DNA of 64,000 nucleotides from Photobacterium carnosum (GTDB lineage: Bacteria; Pseudomonadota; Gammaproteobacteria; Enterobacterales; Vibrionaceae): contig NZ_NPIB01000012.1 in the NCBI RefSeq assembly GCF_002849605.1, positions 1 through 64,000 of the forward strand. Reading direction: 5' to 3'. Every line of letters begins with the position of its first letter. Within the stretch, counting starts at the first letter, position 1. The position numbers were made by a program, and so were the translations under genes. The notes below the pieces were generated by a model. It was not told the origin of the DNA. It did not search any database and was given only the letters and a program-made list of their open reading frames with translations. Of this stretch, positions 29,243 through 39,221 are shown piece after piece.

Positions 29243-29899
29243 AACTTAACCTTGTTAACTCAGTCATCGAGACATTCAGCCATCGATGAAATGCAATAAT
29301 TGGATTATAAAGGTGCTTATGGTTGTAATCATCGTGTTACAGATTAGACAGACGATGCTAATCAGCAGAGTACCGTGATAGTAATGACTATCATTTTGGG
29401 TAACTCAGCATTAATAATCCATTATTAAGTAGGAGCGGTGTAAGTCTTTTCAATATGAAAACGCAGTATGTCGTAAATGTGAAACCAAAAGCGGCGCTAT
29501 GATAACGTAATCTCTCACGGAAAGGAACGCTTTACATCTAGACGGCTAAAGAATAATCAGCATTAGTTTATCTTATCAAATTTAGGTTAATAAAGTGTTA
29601 TAGCTTACTGATTTGGCTGTTTTTTATCATGGTATTGTTAGCATATGTGCAGACTAATTTTTTGGGGCTTTATTTTTATTATAAAATAGACAATAATCGA
29701 ACAACGGTCATTATTTTACAGCGCGTAAAAAATAGATAACCGTAAACTGTCAAGTCTTAACTTTATGTGAAACTTTGCACTGAGACACAGAATCAGTATG
29801 AGGTTAGCGTTGAAGTTAAGGTAGAATTATAAGTATTAGTGAGTTAGCTGTCCCGCCATTGTGGCCGGGTGCAGAGCCAAATCATATTGGAGATACAGC
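29243..29899. other. divergent intergenic region (ECF operon / uvrY)
   Basis: About 650 bp between divergent operons. On the ECF side there is a TCATCGA/TCGATGA hairpin (29264-29289) and a TGATAGT/ACTATCA palindrome (29376-29393). No known riboswitch, tRNA or ORF recognised. The uvrY promoter must lie in the right half. Confidence 0.4.
29376..29393. promoter_or_regulatory. inverted repeat upstream of the ECF operon
   Basis: TGATAGT and ACTATCA arms separated by AATG, about 135 bp upstream of the S-component start. Possible operator; the regulator is unknown. Confidence 0.3.
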
Positions 29900-30544
29900 T
29901 TGATTAATGTATTCCTTGTAGATGATCACGAACTGGTTCGCACAGGGATCCGACGTCTTCTTGAAGATGTCCGTGGTATTAAGGTGGTAGGGGAAGCCAT
30001 CAGTGGTGAGGAAGCCGTAAAATGGTGTCGTAGCAATTATGCCGACATTATTCTTATGGATATGAATATGCCAGGTATCGGCGGTCTTGAAGCGACTCGT
30101 AAAATTTTACGCTTCAATCCCGATGTTAAAATTATTGTATTAACTGTACACACTGAAAATCCGTTTCCAACCAAAGTTATGCAAGCGGGTGCTTCGGGTT
30201 ATTTGACCAAGGGTGCAGGGCCAGATGACATGGTTAACGCTATTCGTATGGTTAATAGTGGTCAACGGTATATTTCATCTGAAATTGCTCAACAAATGGC
30301 TTTAAGTCAGTTCGCGCCAGATTCAGAAAATCCATTTAAAGAACTGTCAGAGCGTGAATTACAGATCATGATGATGATCACCAAAGGACAAAAAGTTACT
30401 GATATATCAGAACAATTAAGTTTAAGTCCTAAAACAGTAAATAGTTACCGTTATCGCTTATTTAATAAGTTAAATATTAGTGGTGATGTTGAGTTAACAC
30501 ATTTGGCGATTCGTCATGGCATGCTTGATACTGAGACTTTATAG
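29900..30544 (+). CDS. uvrY: UvrY/VarA (GacA-type) response regulator
   Basis: Two-component regulator paired with BarA/VarS that activates Csr-sequestering small RNAs. It has 214 residues from the TTG at 29900, which has GGAG seven bases upstream and gives the family N-terminus ([15 protein letters not shown]). The in-frame GTG at 29861 would add 13 unrelated residues. The receiver domain spans 1-120 with phospho-acceptor Asp54 (LMDMNMPG). The LuxR-type HTH covers about 145-205 ([16 protein letters not shown], then [12 protein letters not shown]). Its stop overlaps the uvrC GTG start by one base, the conserved uvrY-uvrC pairing. Confidence 0.93.
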   Translation: MINVFLVDDHELVRTGIRRLLEDVRGIKVVGEAISGEEAVKWCRSNYADIILMDMNMPGIGGLEATRKILRFNPDVKIIVLTVHTENPFPTKVMQAGASGYLTKGAGPDDMVNAIRMVNSGQRYISSEIAQQMALSQFAPDSENPFKELSERELQIMMMITKGQKVTDISEQLSLSPKTVNSYRYRLFNKLNISGDVELTHLAIRHGMLDTETL

Positions 30545-32394
30545 TGTCAGAGCACGTTGATGATGTCAGTTTTGATGCTCAAGGTTTTCTCAAAACGGTC
30601 ACTCACCAACCTGGCGTCTACCGTATGTACGACGCCAGCGGTGAGATCATCTATGTTGGTAAAGCCAAAGATCTCAAAAAACGCCTATCCAGTTATTTCC
30701 GTATTAATGTTAACGGTGAAAAAACGCGCGCGTTAGTCAAAAATATTCGTAAAGTTGATGTGACAGTTACTCACACTGAAACTGAAGCATTGATCCTCGA
30801 ACATAATTATATTAAGCAGTATTTACCTAAATATAATGTCTTATTGCGTGATGATAAGTCTTATCCTTATATTTTGCTAAGTGCCAGTAAACATCCTCGG
30901 CTATCCATTCATCGTGGCGTTAAACGCCGTAAAGGTGAATATTTTGGTCCTTATCCTGATGTTTCTGCTGTACGTGAAAGTTTGCATCTTATGCAAAAAA
31001 TATTTCCTATCCGCCAATGTGAAGATTCTGTTTACGCTAACCGTAGTCGTCCCTGTTTGATGTATCAAATTGGTCGATGTTCTGGTCCTTGTGTTAAAGG
31101 GTTAGTCTCTGATGATGATTATCAACAACAAGTGCAATGGGTAAGATTATTTCTACAAGGTAAAGATCGGCAAGTGATCAATACCATGGTGGAAAAAATG
31201 GAGCAGGCGAGTGCTGTTCTGGCGTTTGAACGTGCTGCTGTTTATCGTGATCAGATCCAAGCCTTGCGTCGTATTCAAGAGCAGCAGTTTGTTAGTCAAG
31301 ATAATCACGATGATTTAGATGTTATCGGTATTGCTCATCAAAATGGTATGGCGTGTATTCATGGTCTTTATATTCGTCAGGGTAAGATTTTAGGTAGTCG
31401 CAGTTATTTTCCTAAAATGCCTATCGATGCTTCGTTAACCGAAGTGTTATCAAGTTTTGTTACCCAGTTTTATTTTAATCAAGCTGAAGGACGGGTTATT
31501 CCGAGCCTTATTCTTTTAAGTGAAGAACTCGGGGATGATAGTGAGGCTATTTTAGCTGCATTATCTGAGCTTGCAGGCCGTAAGATAACGATTAAATATC
31601 ATCCTCGTGGTGCACGAGCCAAGTATTTACAATTAGCACAAACAAATGCCGAAACGGCGCTAACCAGTAAATTAAATCATCGAATGACGATTCAAGAGCG
31701 TTTTTTTGCACTGCAACAAGCATTAAACTTAAAACCTATCTCTCGAATGGAATGTTTTGATATTAGCCATACCATGGGTGAAAAAACCGTGGCATCTTGT
31801 GTGGTCTTTAATCATGAAGGTCCATTAAAGCAAGAATACCGCCGTTATAATATTACTGGGATCACTGGTGGTGATGATTATGCAGCGATGGCACAAGTAT
31901 TAGATCGTAGGTATAGTAAAAATATGGAATTGGATAAAATTCCAGATATAATTTTTATTGATGGGGGTAGAGGTCAGCTCTCAAGAGCGTATGATGTTGT
32001 TAGTCCTTATATTGCTGAGTGGCCGAAACGACCAATGTTAGTGGGTGTTGCAAAGGGAACCACACGAAAACCAGGGCTTGAAACCTTAATTTTCGTGACG
32101 GGTGAAGAATTATCTATGCCAAGTGATTCTCCCGCGTTACATTTAATCCAACATATTCGTGATGAAAGTCATAATCATGCGATCAGTGGTCACCGTGCCC
32201 AGAGAGCAAAAGTAAGAAAGCGTAGTACACTTGAAGATGTCGAGGGAGTTGGACCCAAGCGGCGTCAAGCTTTATTAAAATACATGGGTGGAATGCAAGA
32301 ACTGAAAAAAGCAAATAAAGAAGAAATAGCTAAAGTACCAGGTATCAGTTTAGCTTTAGCAGAAAAAATAGTCGATGCATTGCAACATGGTTAG
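30544..32394 (+). CDS. uvrC: excinuclease ABC subunit C
   Basis: Nucleotide-excision repair nuclease that cuts both sides of a lesion with UvrA/UvrB. 616 residues. The GIY-YIG domain is at the N-terminus ([21 protein letters not shown], about 25-45). A Cys-rich segment ([15 protein letters not shown], 170-184) and the UvrB-binding UVR motif near 205-240 follow. The RNase H-like domain carries [11 protein letters not shown] (about 400) and FIDGGRGQL (about 473). Paired helix-hairpin-helix motifs end the protein. It starts at GTG, overlapping uvrY. Confidence 0.96.
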   Translation: MSEHVDDVSFDAQGFLKTVTHQPGVYRMYDASGEIIYVGKAKDLKKRLSSYFRINVNGEKTRALVKNIRKVDVTVTHTETEALILEHNYIKQYLPKYNVLLRDDKSYPYILLSASKHPRLSIHRGVKRRKGEYFGPYPDVSAVRESLHLMQKIFPIRQCEDSVYANRSRPCLMYQIGRCSGPCVKGLVSDDDYQQQVQWVRLFLQGKDRQVINTMVEKMEQASAVLAFERAAVYRDQIQALRRIQEQQFVSQDNHDDLDVIGIAHQNGMACIHGLYIRQGKILGSRSYFPKMPIDASLTEVLSSFVTQFYFNQAEGRVIPSLILLSEELGDDSEAILAALSELAGRKITIKYHPRGARAKYLQLAQTNAETALTSKLNHRMTIQERFFALQQALNLKPISRMECFDISHTMGEKTVASCVVFNHEGPLKQEYRRYNITGITGGDDYAAMAQVLDRRYSKNMELDKIPDIIFIDGGRGQLSRAYDVVSPYIAEWPKRPMLVGVAKGTTRKPGLETLIFVTGEELSMPSDSPALHLIQHIRDESHNHAISGHRAQRAKVRKRSTLEDVEGVGPKRRQALLKYMGGMQELKKANKEEIAKVPGISLALAEKIVDALQHG

Positions 32395-32525
32395 TCTGTC
32401 ACTTTGAAGGTCATCATTGTTACAGTACTTTATTGGTTGAATTTACACGAAAGGCATACTCTGTTATTTTTTAGAGTAACCTCGGTTGTATCTTAGACCC
32501 AGATCTTGAATATAAGAATAAAATT

Positions 32526-33083
32526 ATGCGTTTATCAATCCCAAATATTTTAAGTTTTATCCGGCTCATTCTTATCCCATTTTTTGTTATTACCTTTTAT
32601 TTACCTTATGAATGGTCGGCGTTTGCAACTGCGTTAATCTTTTGGGTGGCAGGCGTAACAGATTGGTTTGATGGTTATCTTGCACGTAAACTCAATCAAA
32701 CAACCCGTTTTGGTGCTTTTATTGACCCTGTTGCCGATAAATTAATGGTTGTAACCGCGATGGTGTTGGTGGTTGAACATTATCATACCCTTTGGGTAAC
32801 TGTGCCTGCTATTACAATGATTGGACGTGAGATTATTATTTCAGCATTACGTGAGTGGATGGCTGAACTTGGTAAACGAGCAAGTGTAGCCGTTTCATGG
32901 GTCGGTAAAGTAAAAACTGCCTCACAAATGTTTGCGTTATTATTACTACTATGGCATCCACATCAATATGTTGTGTGGCTAGGTTATGCATCGCTTTACA
33001 TTGCAATGGTACTAACTTACTGGTCAATGGTGCAGTATCTTAAAGCGGCTAAAGGTGATTTGTTAAACGCAGATAATCACTAA
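32526..33083 (+). CDS. pgsA: phosphatidylglycerophosphate synthase
   Basis: Membrane enzyme making phosphatidylglycerophosphate from CDP-diacylglycerol and glycerol-3-phosphate, the first committed step to phosphatidylglycerol and cardiolipin. 185 residues. The CDP-alcohol phosphotransferase motif DWFDGYLAR, then G and DPVADK, is complete (about residues 47-74). It follows uvrC by 130 bp in the order seen in enterobacteria. In E. coli the Gly-Cys-Leu tRNAs come next; here the nir operon intervenes. Confidence 0.95.
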   Translation: MRLSIPNILSFIRLILIPFFVITFYLPYEWSAFATALIFWVAGVTDWFDGYLARKLNQTTRFGAFIDPVADKLMVVTAMVLVVEHYHTLWVTVPAITMIGREIIISALREWMAELGKRASVAVSWVGKVKTASQMFALLLLLWHPHQYVVWLGYASLYIAMVLTYWSMVQYLKAAKGDLLNADNH

Positions 33084-33114
33084 ATAACGTTAAATATTGG
33101 CTAACAAATAAAGA

Positions 33115-33144
33115 AATGGCGAGCTAATAAGCTCGCCATTTTTG
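33115..33144 (+). terminator. rho-independent terminator of pgsA
   Basis: AATGGCGAGCT/AGCTCGCCATT stem followed by TTTTG, about 30 bp past the pgsA stop. Confidence 0.9.
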
Positions 33145-33258
33145 TTTCTAGTCTTTTATCTTTGTTGTCTGAATCGATATATTATTGGTGCTATTTTAAT
33201 GTGGTAAATATCATTAACACCTTACTTATCAATTCCTTATTATATCAATAGTATAAGA

Positions 33259-34080
33259 TTATCCACAGCACTGTAAAGGTTGTTCAATATTGATTGAATC
33301 TGTTTGTTGCTTAAACCAATTAAGTTGTTGTGATAATAAGGTCACGCTACCGATAATAATAAGAGCGGGGCTAGCTGCTTGTTTAGCGAGTGTTTCTATC
33401 TGAGCTAATTCTCCCGTTAAAACACGTTGCTGAGCCGTGGTGCCACGTTCCACAATTGCGATTGGTGTTGCGAGTGACATGCCATAAGCACTGAGTTTAT
33501 GACGAATGGCACTGCTTTGATTGAGTCCCATATAAAATACGAGTGTATGTTTAGCACGTGCTAGTGATAGCCAATCAATTTGATCCTGACCTTGTTTTAG
33601 ATGCCCGGTAATAAACTGGACACTTTGCGCATGATCGCGATGGGTCAATGGAATGCCTGCATATGCAGCACAGCCTGATGCGGCTGTGATCCCTGGAACA
33701 ACTTCAAAAGGAATATTAAAAGGCAGTAATGCTTCTAATTCTTCACCGCCACGACCAAAAATAAATGGGTCTCCACCTTTTAAGCGTATTACTTGCTTGC
33801 CGGCTAAAGCATGTTTAACTAATAAATCATTTATTTGTTGCTGGGGGACGCAGTGATTACCAGCTTCTTTACCCACAAAAATTGATTGGCAGTGCGGTGG
33901 AAATAACGCAATAATTTCACCAGAGACTAAACGATCATAAATAATGACATCAGCCTGTTGAATCAAACGCATTGCTTTTACCGTTAGCAAGTCAGGATCG
34001 CCAGGGCCAGCACCGACAAGGATAACTTTACCAACACTTTTTGGTGTTGATAATGTATAAAAAGTGTCTTGTTGTGACAT
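33259..34080 (-). CDS. cobA: uroporphyrinogen-III C-methyltransferase (siroheme pathway)
   Basis: SAM-dependent methylation of uroporphyrinogen III at C2 and C7 to precorrin-2, the branch point to siroheme needed by NirB. 273 residues from the ATG at 34080, which has GGAG seven bases upstream; an ATG at 34104 gives eight more but lacks a site. SAM motifs: [15 protein letters not shown] (about 20-34), [18 protein letters not shown] (about 92-109) and [23 protein letters not shown]. It is the last gene of nirBDC-cobA. The CysG oxidase/chelatase domain is absent. Confidence 0.93.
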   Translation of the reverse strand: MSQQDTFYTLSTPKSVGKVILVGAGPGDPDLLTVKAMRLIQQADVIIYDRLVSGEIIALFPPHCQSIFVGKEAGNHCVPQQQINDLLVKHALAGKQVIRLKGGDPFIFGRGGEELEALLPFNIPFEVVPGITAASGCAAYAGIPLTHRDHAQSVQFITGHLKQGQDQIDWLSLARAKHTLVFYMGLNQSSAIRHKLSAYGMSLATPIAIVERGTTAQQRVLTGELAQIETLAKQAASPALIIIGSVTLLSQQLNWFKQQTDSINIEQPLQCCG

Positions 34081-34130
34081 AAGTTTACTCCAAGGCTGTG
34101 TCATTATTATTAGTATGATTACACTATTTT

Positions 34131-34937
34131 TTATTGTGGTTGGGTATCAGTTGTAGCGGATTTAATTATTGGACGTTGTGTTTTTGATGTTGTAAACCAA
34201 TAGCCAAGTCCCATAAATACCACCCCAGAAATAGTATTACCGATAGTTACCCATAGTAAGTTATGACCAATTCCCGCTAGCGTAAATGCTTCTTTATGAA
34301 CGCCAAACCAAGATAGAGCAAAGATTGTCATATTTGCAATTGAGTGCTCATAACCTGAAGCGATAAAGGCTAATAAACACCACCAAATAGCAATAAATTT
34401 CGCAGAGCCTTCAACCCGCTGACACATCCAAATAGCTAAACAAACAAGCCAATTACAAAGAATACCTTTAAATACTAACACTGAAGCGGGTGCAGCCGTT
34501 TTTGCCATCGCGACATTGTTTAATAAGCTATTGCCATCATTTAACAGATGACCACCGCCAGCATAGAAGAAAAGTAATGCGACGCCTACAGATCCTAAGA
34601 GGTTACCCATCCATGTTTGAGGCAATACCTTTAGCATGTCTGTGACGGTGATTTGACCTGTTTTTACACCAAAAGTTAAAAACATAGTGTGTCCAGTGTA
34701 AAGTTCAGATCCTGCAATAATCACCAAGACTAAAGCGATACCAAATGTAGCACCCATAACGAGGGGTCTAATACTGGGATCAACCATATTACCGAGAGTA
34801 AAAATTAAAATAATGGCCAAACCAACGTAAGCGCCAGCCATGGCAGAGCTTATCCAAAAGCCTAGTTTCTCGTTTTGTGCAAATTTAACAATACGGGCCG
34901 CATTGGCGGAGCATTTTTTGATTGTATCAGCGTACAT
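34131..34937 (-). CDS. nirC: nitrite transporter, FocA/NirC family
   Basis: Pentameric channel-type inner-membrane transporter importing nitrite for NirBD. 268 residues with six helices. Formate/nitrite family features include [17 protein letters not shown] near 70-86 and [10 protein letters not shown] near 160. The position between nirD and cobA supports nitrite rather than formate. ATG at 34937 follows AAGGAAA. Confidence 0.9.
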   Translation of the reverse strand: MYADTIKKCSANAARIVKFAQNEKLGFWISSAMAGAYVGLAIILIFTLGNMVDPSIRPLVMGATFGIALVLVIIAGSELYTGHTMFLTFGVKTGQITVTDMLKVLPQTWMGNLLGSVGVALLFFYAGGGHLLNDGNSLLNNVAMAKTAAPASVLVFKGILCNWLVCLAIWMCQRVEGSAKFIAIWWCLLAFIASGYEHSIANMTIFALSWFGVHKEAFTLAGIGHNLLWVTIGNTISGVVFMGLGYWFTTSKTQRPIIKSATTDTQPQ

Positions 34938-35050
34938 ACATTTTCCTTGTAGAAATTAAAACTGTTTGTCATAAGCTAATAATGAAGTGTTTATATTAAC
35001 TTATGGCAAAAAGAGTTTGGCAATATATGCCAAACTCATTACTGCTTTAA

Positions 35051-35377
35051 TTACAAGCGAACCTGTACTTGACCTTGGTGAACTTGAATCTGATAACACG
35101 TAATTTTAATATCAGGTTGTTCTAAACAATGACCATCAACTAATGAAAAACGTTGTTTCTTTAATGGACTCGCGATCCATAGTTGATCCTGATGTTGGCA
35201 AATAATCCCACGAGAGAGGACATTTGATTGTGCAAAAGGGTCTTTATTATTGAGGGCAAATAGTTGCTCACTATTATAGGGACGGAAAATCGCCACTTGT
35301 TGATCGCCAACTAATGCGCAAACACCGGTGCCGGGAATTAAATCATCAAGATTGCAGACAGAAATCCACTGACTCAT
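35051..35377 (-). CDS. nirD: nitrite reductase (NADH) small subunit
   Basis: Rieske-fold small subunit of the cytoplasmic assimilatory/detoxifying NADH nitrite reductase, 108 residues. The [2Fe-2S] ligands of true Rieske proteins are absent, as usual for NirD. ATGA overlap with the nirB stop couples translation. Confidence 0.92.
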   Translation of the reverse strand: MSQWISVCNLDDLIPGTGVCALVGDQQVAIFRPYNSEQLFALNNKDPFAQSNVLSRGIICQHQDQLWIASPLKKQRFSLVDGHCLEQPDIKITCYQIQVHQGQVQVRL

Positions 35378-37941
35378 GCTTTTTCCTCCAATGAAATAAT
35401 AAAGGTTGTATCTTGTTCATGATTCATTGCTTTTTCATCAGCAGTTGCTGGACGATGCTGTTCGCGTGTAGGAACAAAAACAACGTTGTCATCATGCTTA
35501 GAACTATTAATGAAATGTGCAAAGCGCTTTAATTGTTGCTCATTGCTGAGTGTGGCTTGCCATTCACAGTGATAAGTTGCAATCAATCGTTCTGCGTCTG
35601 CTTCAAGTTGTTGGTTCAGGCCTAATTTATCATTGATGATGACGTCTTTAAGGTAATCAACGCCACCGTCTAAGCTTGTTAACCATGTTGAAGTACGTTG
35701 TAGCTTGTCGGCAGTACGGATATAGAACATCAAGTAGCGATCGATATATTTAATTAAGGTTGCAGTATCAAGATCTGCTGCAAATAAGTCGGCATGACGT
35801 GGTTTCATACCGCCATTACCGCCAACATACATATTCCAACCCGCATCTGTAGCAATAATACCTAAATCTTTACCTTGAGCTTCAGCACATTCACGAGTAC
35901 AACCAGACACGCCGAACTTCATCTTATGGGGAGTACGAATACCTTTATAACGGTTCTCAAGTTGGACGCCTAAACCGACACTGTCTTGCACGCCAAAACG
36001 ACACCAAGTGCTACCAACACATGTTTTTGCCATGCGGAGTGCTTTGGCATAGGCTTGACCTGTTTCAAATCCGGCATCAATCAGACGTTGCCAAATTTGT
36101 GGTAAATCGTCTTTATGAGCACCAAATAAACCAATACGCTGTGCGCCAGTTACCTTGGTGTAAAGTTTATAGTCACTTGCAACTTGGGCTAATGCTAATA
36201 ATCCCGCTGGTGTCACTTCACCGCCAGCCATACGTGGAATAACAGAATAGGTGCCATCTTTTTGCATGTTGCCAAGGAAAATATCATTGGTGTCTTGGAG
36301 TGGTGTATTTTGAGGTGTGAGTGCGTATTCATTCCAACATGAAGCAAGGATTGAGCCGATTGTTGGTTTACAGACTTCACAGCCGTAACCTTTACCATAT
36401 TTAGCCAGTAACGCCTCAAATGACGTAATTTCTTCTATACGAATAAGGTGTAAGAGTTCTTGGCGAGAATATTCAAAGTGCTCACAAAGGTGATTTTTAA
36501 CTTCAACGCCGGCTTTCGCAAGTTCAGCATTAAGAACTTGGGTTATTAATGGTAAGCAACCGCCACAGCCTGTACCTGCTTTTGTTACTGCTTTAATCTC
36601 ACCTAGCGTTGTATAACCATCAGCGACAGCTGCCGCAATTTTACCTTTAGTAACATCAAAACATGAACAAATGACAGCACTATCAGGTAATGAATCAGCG
36701 CCCATTGCCGGTTTTTCTGTACCCGCATGAGCCGGAAGAATTAGAGCGTCAGGATTTTTAGGTAATTCAATATTGTTCAATTTAAGCTGTAATAAATTAC
36801 CATAATCAGCGGTATCACCGACCAACACGGCACCTAAAAGCTGCTTTCCGTCTTCTGAAACAATAATACGTTTATAAACATCTTGCTGTTCGTTAAGGTA
36901 AACATAGCTTTTACTGTTGGGAGTACGACCATTCGCATCACCAATACTGCCAACTTTTACGCCTAATAATTTTAATTTGGCGCTCATGTCAGCACCTTCA
37001 AAAGCATGCGACTCACCCAGTAAGTGACCTACAGCAATTTGCGCCATTTTATAACCAGGAGCAACTAAGCCAAAGAACATGTTGTTCCATGAAGCACACT
37101 CACCAATGGCATAAATATCATCATCAGATGTTTGACAGAAATTATTAATCGCAATACCGCCACGATTACCTAGCGCTAAATTGCAATGTTGAGCGAGTTT
37201 ATCTTGGGGACGAATACCAGTAGAAAAGACAATAAAGTCGACTTCAAGTGAAGTGCCATCAGCAAATGCTAATGTATTGCGAGCATGTTCACCTTGGGCA
37301 ATAATCTCTTGAGTATTTTTACCTGTATGAACTACAACACCGAGTTGTTCGATTTTTTTTCGAAGTTGTGCGCCACCATGGGGATCCAATTGCTCAGCCA
37401 TCAGTACTGGGGCAAACTCAATAACATGAGTATCCACCCCTAATGCTTTTAGTGCACCAGCAGCTTCTAATCCAAGTAATCCGCCACCAACGACAACACC
37501 ACTTTTACTGTGTTTAGCGGTTGCTTCAATCGCTTTAAGATCTTCAATGGTGCGATAAACAAAACAGTCTTTTGAATCATTGCCTTTAATTGATGGCACC
37601 CAAGGGTATGATCCTGTTGCCATAATTAACTTATCGTAATGAACTTCACGACCACTGTTTGAGTAAATGAGTTTTTGATCTCGGTTAATGGTGATGGCAC
37701 GTTCGCCTAATAGGACCTTAACATCATGCTTTTGATAAAAACCTTGCTTAACGAGCGAGAGTTCTTCAGCGGTGTGGTGAGAGAAATAAGATGAAAGATG
37801 AACCCTATCATAGGCTACACGTGGTTCTTCACAAAAGACCGTAATATCATAGTTATCCATGTTAGCTTTATCGATAAGCTCTTCGATATAGCGGTGACCA
37901 ACCATACCGTTACCAATAATCGCTATTTTGACTTTACTCAT
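35374..37941 (-). CDS. nirB: nitrite reductase (NADH) large subunit
   Basis: Reduces nitrite to ammonium with NADH in the cytoplasm, using FAD, [2Fe-2S], [4Fe-4S] and siroheme. 855 residues from ATG 37941 with an AGAGGA ribosome site; a TTG at 37956 would add five. The FAD domain starts IAIIGNGMVGHRY. NAD binding: VVVGGGLLGLEAAGALKALG near 145. BFD-like [2Fe-2S] cysteines are CSCFDV (about 427) and GCGGC (about 462). Siroheme/[4Fe-4S] cysteines are CVGSTWCRFG and GCTRECAEAQG (about 640-695). First gene of the nir operon. Confidence 0.95.
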   Translation of the reverse strand: MSKVKIAIIGNGMVGHRYIEELIDKANMDNYDITVFCEEPRVAYDRVHLSSYFSHHTAEELSLVKQGFYQKHDVKVLLGERAITINRDQKLIYSNSGREVHYDKLIMATGSYPWVPSIKGNDSKDCFVYRTIEDLKAIEATAKHSKSGVVVGGGLLGLEAAGALKALGVDTHVIEFAPVLMAEQLDPHGGAQLRKKIEQLGVVVHTGKNTQEIIAQGEHARNTLAFADGTSLEVDFIVFSTGIRPQDKLAQHCNLALGNRGGIAINNFCQTSDDDIYAIGECASWNNMFFGLVAPGYKMAQIAVGHLLGESHAFEGADMSAKLKLLGVKVGSIGDANGRTPNSKSYVYLNEQQDVYKRIIVSEDGKQLLGAVLVGDTADYGNLLQLKLNNIELPKNPDALILPAHAGTEKPAMGADSLPDSAVICSCFDVTKGKIAAAVADGYTTLGEIKAVTKAGTGCGGCLPLITQVLNAELAKAGVEVKNHLCEHFEYSRQELLHLIRIEEITSFEALLAKYGKGYGCEVCKPTIGSILASCWNEYALTPQNTPLQDTNDIFLGNMQKDGTYSVIPRMAGGEVTPAGLLALAQVASDYKLYTKVTGAQRIGLFGAHKDDLPQIWQRLIDAGFETGQAYAKALRMAKTCVGSTWCRFGVQDSVGLGVQLENRYKGIRTPHKMKFGVSGCTRECAEAQGKDLGIIATDAGWNMYVGGNGGMKPRHADLFAADLDTATLIKYIDRYLMFYIRTADKLQRTSTWLTSLDGGVDYLKDVIINDKLGLNQQLEADAERLIATYHCEWQATLSNEQQLKRFAHFINSSKHDDNVVFVPTREQHRPATADEKAMNHEQDTTFIISLEEKA

Positions 37942-37973
37942 AAATCCTCTTAACAATATTGTGAATTACAATA

Positions 37974-38015
37974 ATCTTATTGAGTGTTAGTCAGAATAAA
38001 TATGATATAAATCAA
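37974..38015 (-). promoter_or_regulatory. nirB promoter: FNR site and -10 element
   Basis: ATGAT-ATAA-ATCAA at 38002-38015 matches the FNR consensus TTGATnnnnATCAA at nine of ten positions. If centred at -41.5 it puts the start of transcription near 37967. TAAGAT at 37979-37974 then falls exactly at the -10 position. Strong evidence for anaerobic activation. Confidence 0.75.
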
Positions 38016-38028
38016 ATACAACTTTAAA

Positions 38029-38044
38029 TAACCCTAAAGAGGTA
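38029..38044 (-). promoter_or_regulatory. NarL/NarP 7-2-7 site upstream of nirB
   Basis: On the minus strand TACCTCT-TT-AGGGTTA is an inverted pair of NarL/NarP heptamers (consensus TACYYMT), the first perfect and the second with one mismatch. Its centre is 28 bp upstream of the FNR-site centre, the same spacing as the -69.5 and -41.5 sites of E. coli nirB. Predicts nitrate/nitrite induction. Confidence 0.75.
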
Positions 38045-38383
38045 TACTTTAAAATCAAATAATTAGCGGTAACAATTAACGCTTATTGATGAAGATCTTA
38101 CTGTAGAAGAAGGTGTTGTTTCCGATGTAATACTTTAGGTGAAAAGTTATTGACTATTTTATTTGTAATATTGTTAATGTGTGAATAACAATATGAAATT
38201 TAAGTGAACGTAAAGTAAATCTCAGTGCCTAGTTATAACAAAGGAATGACAGCTAACAAAAGATGATAATCTTTTAATTTAGAATGGTTATTTTGATGCG
38301 GGTGGTTTTTGATCAGAAATGGGCTGATTTTTAGGTGGATGTAACGGAAAATGACCACTTAAATAAAAAGTCATAATTTTTCG
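38045..38383. other. intergenic region nirB-tRNA array
   Basis: About 340 bp between the nir regulatory sites and the tRNA promoter. No ORF, hairpin or repeat of note. Confidence 0.35.
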
Positions 38384-38411
38384 TTGACTCAGCCCGTAAA
38401 ATCAGTAAATT
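38384..38411 (+). promoter_or_regulatory. probable promoter of the tRNA array
   Basis: TTGACT (38384-38389), 16-bp spacer and TAAATT (38406-38411) lie about 65 bp before the first tRNA, followed by a GC-rich stretch that could be a stringent discriminator. Inference from position and consensus match. Confidence 0.5.
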
Positions 38412-38474
38412 ACATCACATACCGCAGCGGGGTGACTCACTGAGGTTAGTACGGAATATAATTCTTTACGATAT

Positions 38475-38548
38475 GGCGCGTTGGCAGAGTGGCTATGCAT
38501 CGGATTGCAAATCCGCGTACCTCGGTTCGACTCCGGGACGCGCCTCCA
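38475..38548 (+). tRNA. tRNA-Cys (GCA), copy 1
   Basis: 74 nt with encoded CCA and anticodon GCA in loop TTGCAAA. Differs from copy 2 at two positions (T26, C42), which puts a T-C mismatch at the outer pair (27-43) of the anticodon stem. Probably functional. Confidence 0.93.
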
Positions 38549-38567
38549 TTCTCTTTGAGAATAAAAT

Positions 38568-38643
38568 GCGACACTAGCTCAGTTGGTAGAGCGCAACCTT
38601 GCCAAGGTTGAGGTCATCGGTTCGAACCCGATGTGTCGCTCCA
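38568..38643 (+). tRNA. tRNA-Gly (GCC), copy 1
   Basis: 76 nt with CCA. GCGACAC/GTGTCGC acceptor stem, anticodon GCC in CTTGCCAAG. Identical to copies 2 and 3. Confidence 0.97.
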
Positions 38644-38707
38644 AATTAAAGAATACGGCTTAGGCGGTATTTACAGATGGTGTCTTACTCATCGCAAGAA
38701 ATTGCGT

Positions 38708-38794
38708 GCCCTGGTGGTGGAATTGGTAGACACAAGGGATTTAAAATCCCTCGGCGTTCGCGCTGTGCCGGTTCAAGTCCGGCCCGGGGCACCA
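38708..38794 (+). tRNA. tRNA-Leu (UAA), copy 1
   Basis: 87 nt with long variable arm and CCA. Anticodon TAA in the loop of GGGATTTAAAATCCC. Very close to E. coli leuZ. Confidence 0.97.
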
Positions 38795-38848
38795 TCTATT
38801 ACGTTGTTAAGCAATTAACAGCAGGCTAGGAGAATTCCTAGTAACGTT

Positions 38849-38922
38849 GGCGCGTTGGCAGAGTGGCTATGCAGCGGATTGCAAATCCGTGTACCTCGGT
38901 TCGACTCCGGGACGCGCCTCCA
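38849..38922 (+). tRNA. tRNA-Cys (GCA), copy 2
   Basis: 74 nt with CCA, well-paired acceptor and anticodon stems. Serves as the reference for judging the other Cys copies. Confidence 0.97.
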
Positions 38923-38941
38923 TTCTCTTTGAGAATAAAAT

Positions 38942-39017
38942 GCGACACTAGCTCAGTTGGTAGAGCGCAACCTTGCCAAGGTTGAGGTCATCGGTTCGAA
39001 CCCGATGTGTCGCTCCA
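38942..39017 (+). tRNA. tRNA-Gly (GCC), copy 2
   Basis: 76 nt with CCA, same sequence as copy 1. Confidence 0.97.
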
Positions 39018-39081
39018 AATTAAAGAATACGGCTTAGGCGGTATTTACAGATGATGTCTTACCCATCGCAAGAAATTGCGT

Positions 39082-39168
39082 GCCCTGGTGGTGGAATTGG
39101 TAGACACAAGGGATTTAAAATCCCTCGGCGTTCGCGCTGTGCCGGTTCAAGTCCGGCCCGGGGCACCA
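39082..39168 (+). tRNA. tRNA-Leu (UAA), copy 2
   Basis: 87 nt with CCA, same sequence as copy 1. Confidence 0.97.
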
Positions 39169-39221
39169 TCTATTACGTTGTTAAGCAATTAACAACAGGC
39201 TAGGGAAATCCTAGTAATATT

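Noticed and set aside
29376..29393. Fur box before the ECF operon
   Set aside because: Half-sites and the four-base spacing do not fit the Fur consensus; kept only as an unexplained palindrome.
38633..38818. 61-codon plus-strand ORF, repeated at 39380-39565
   Set aside because: Both are translations through tRNA-Leu and spacer; the repeat of the ORF only mirrors the tandem tRNA units.
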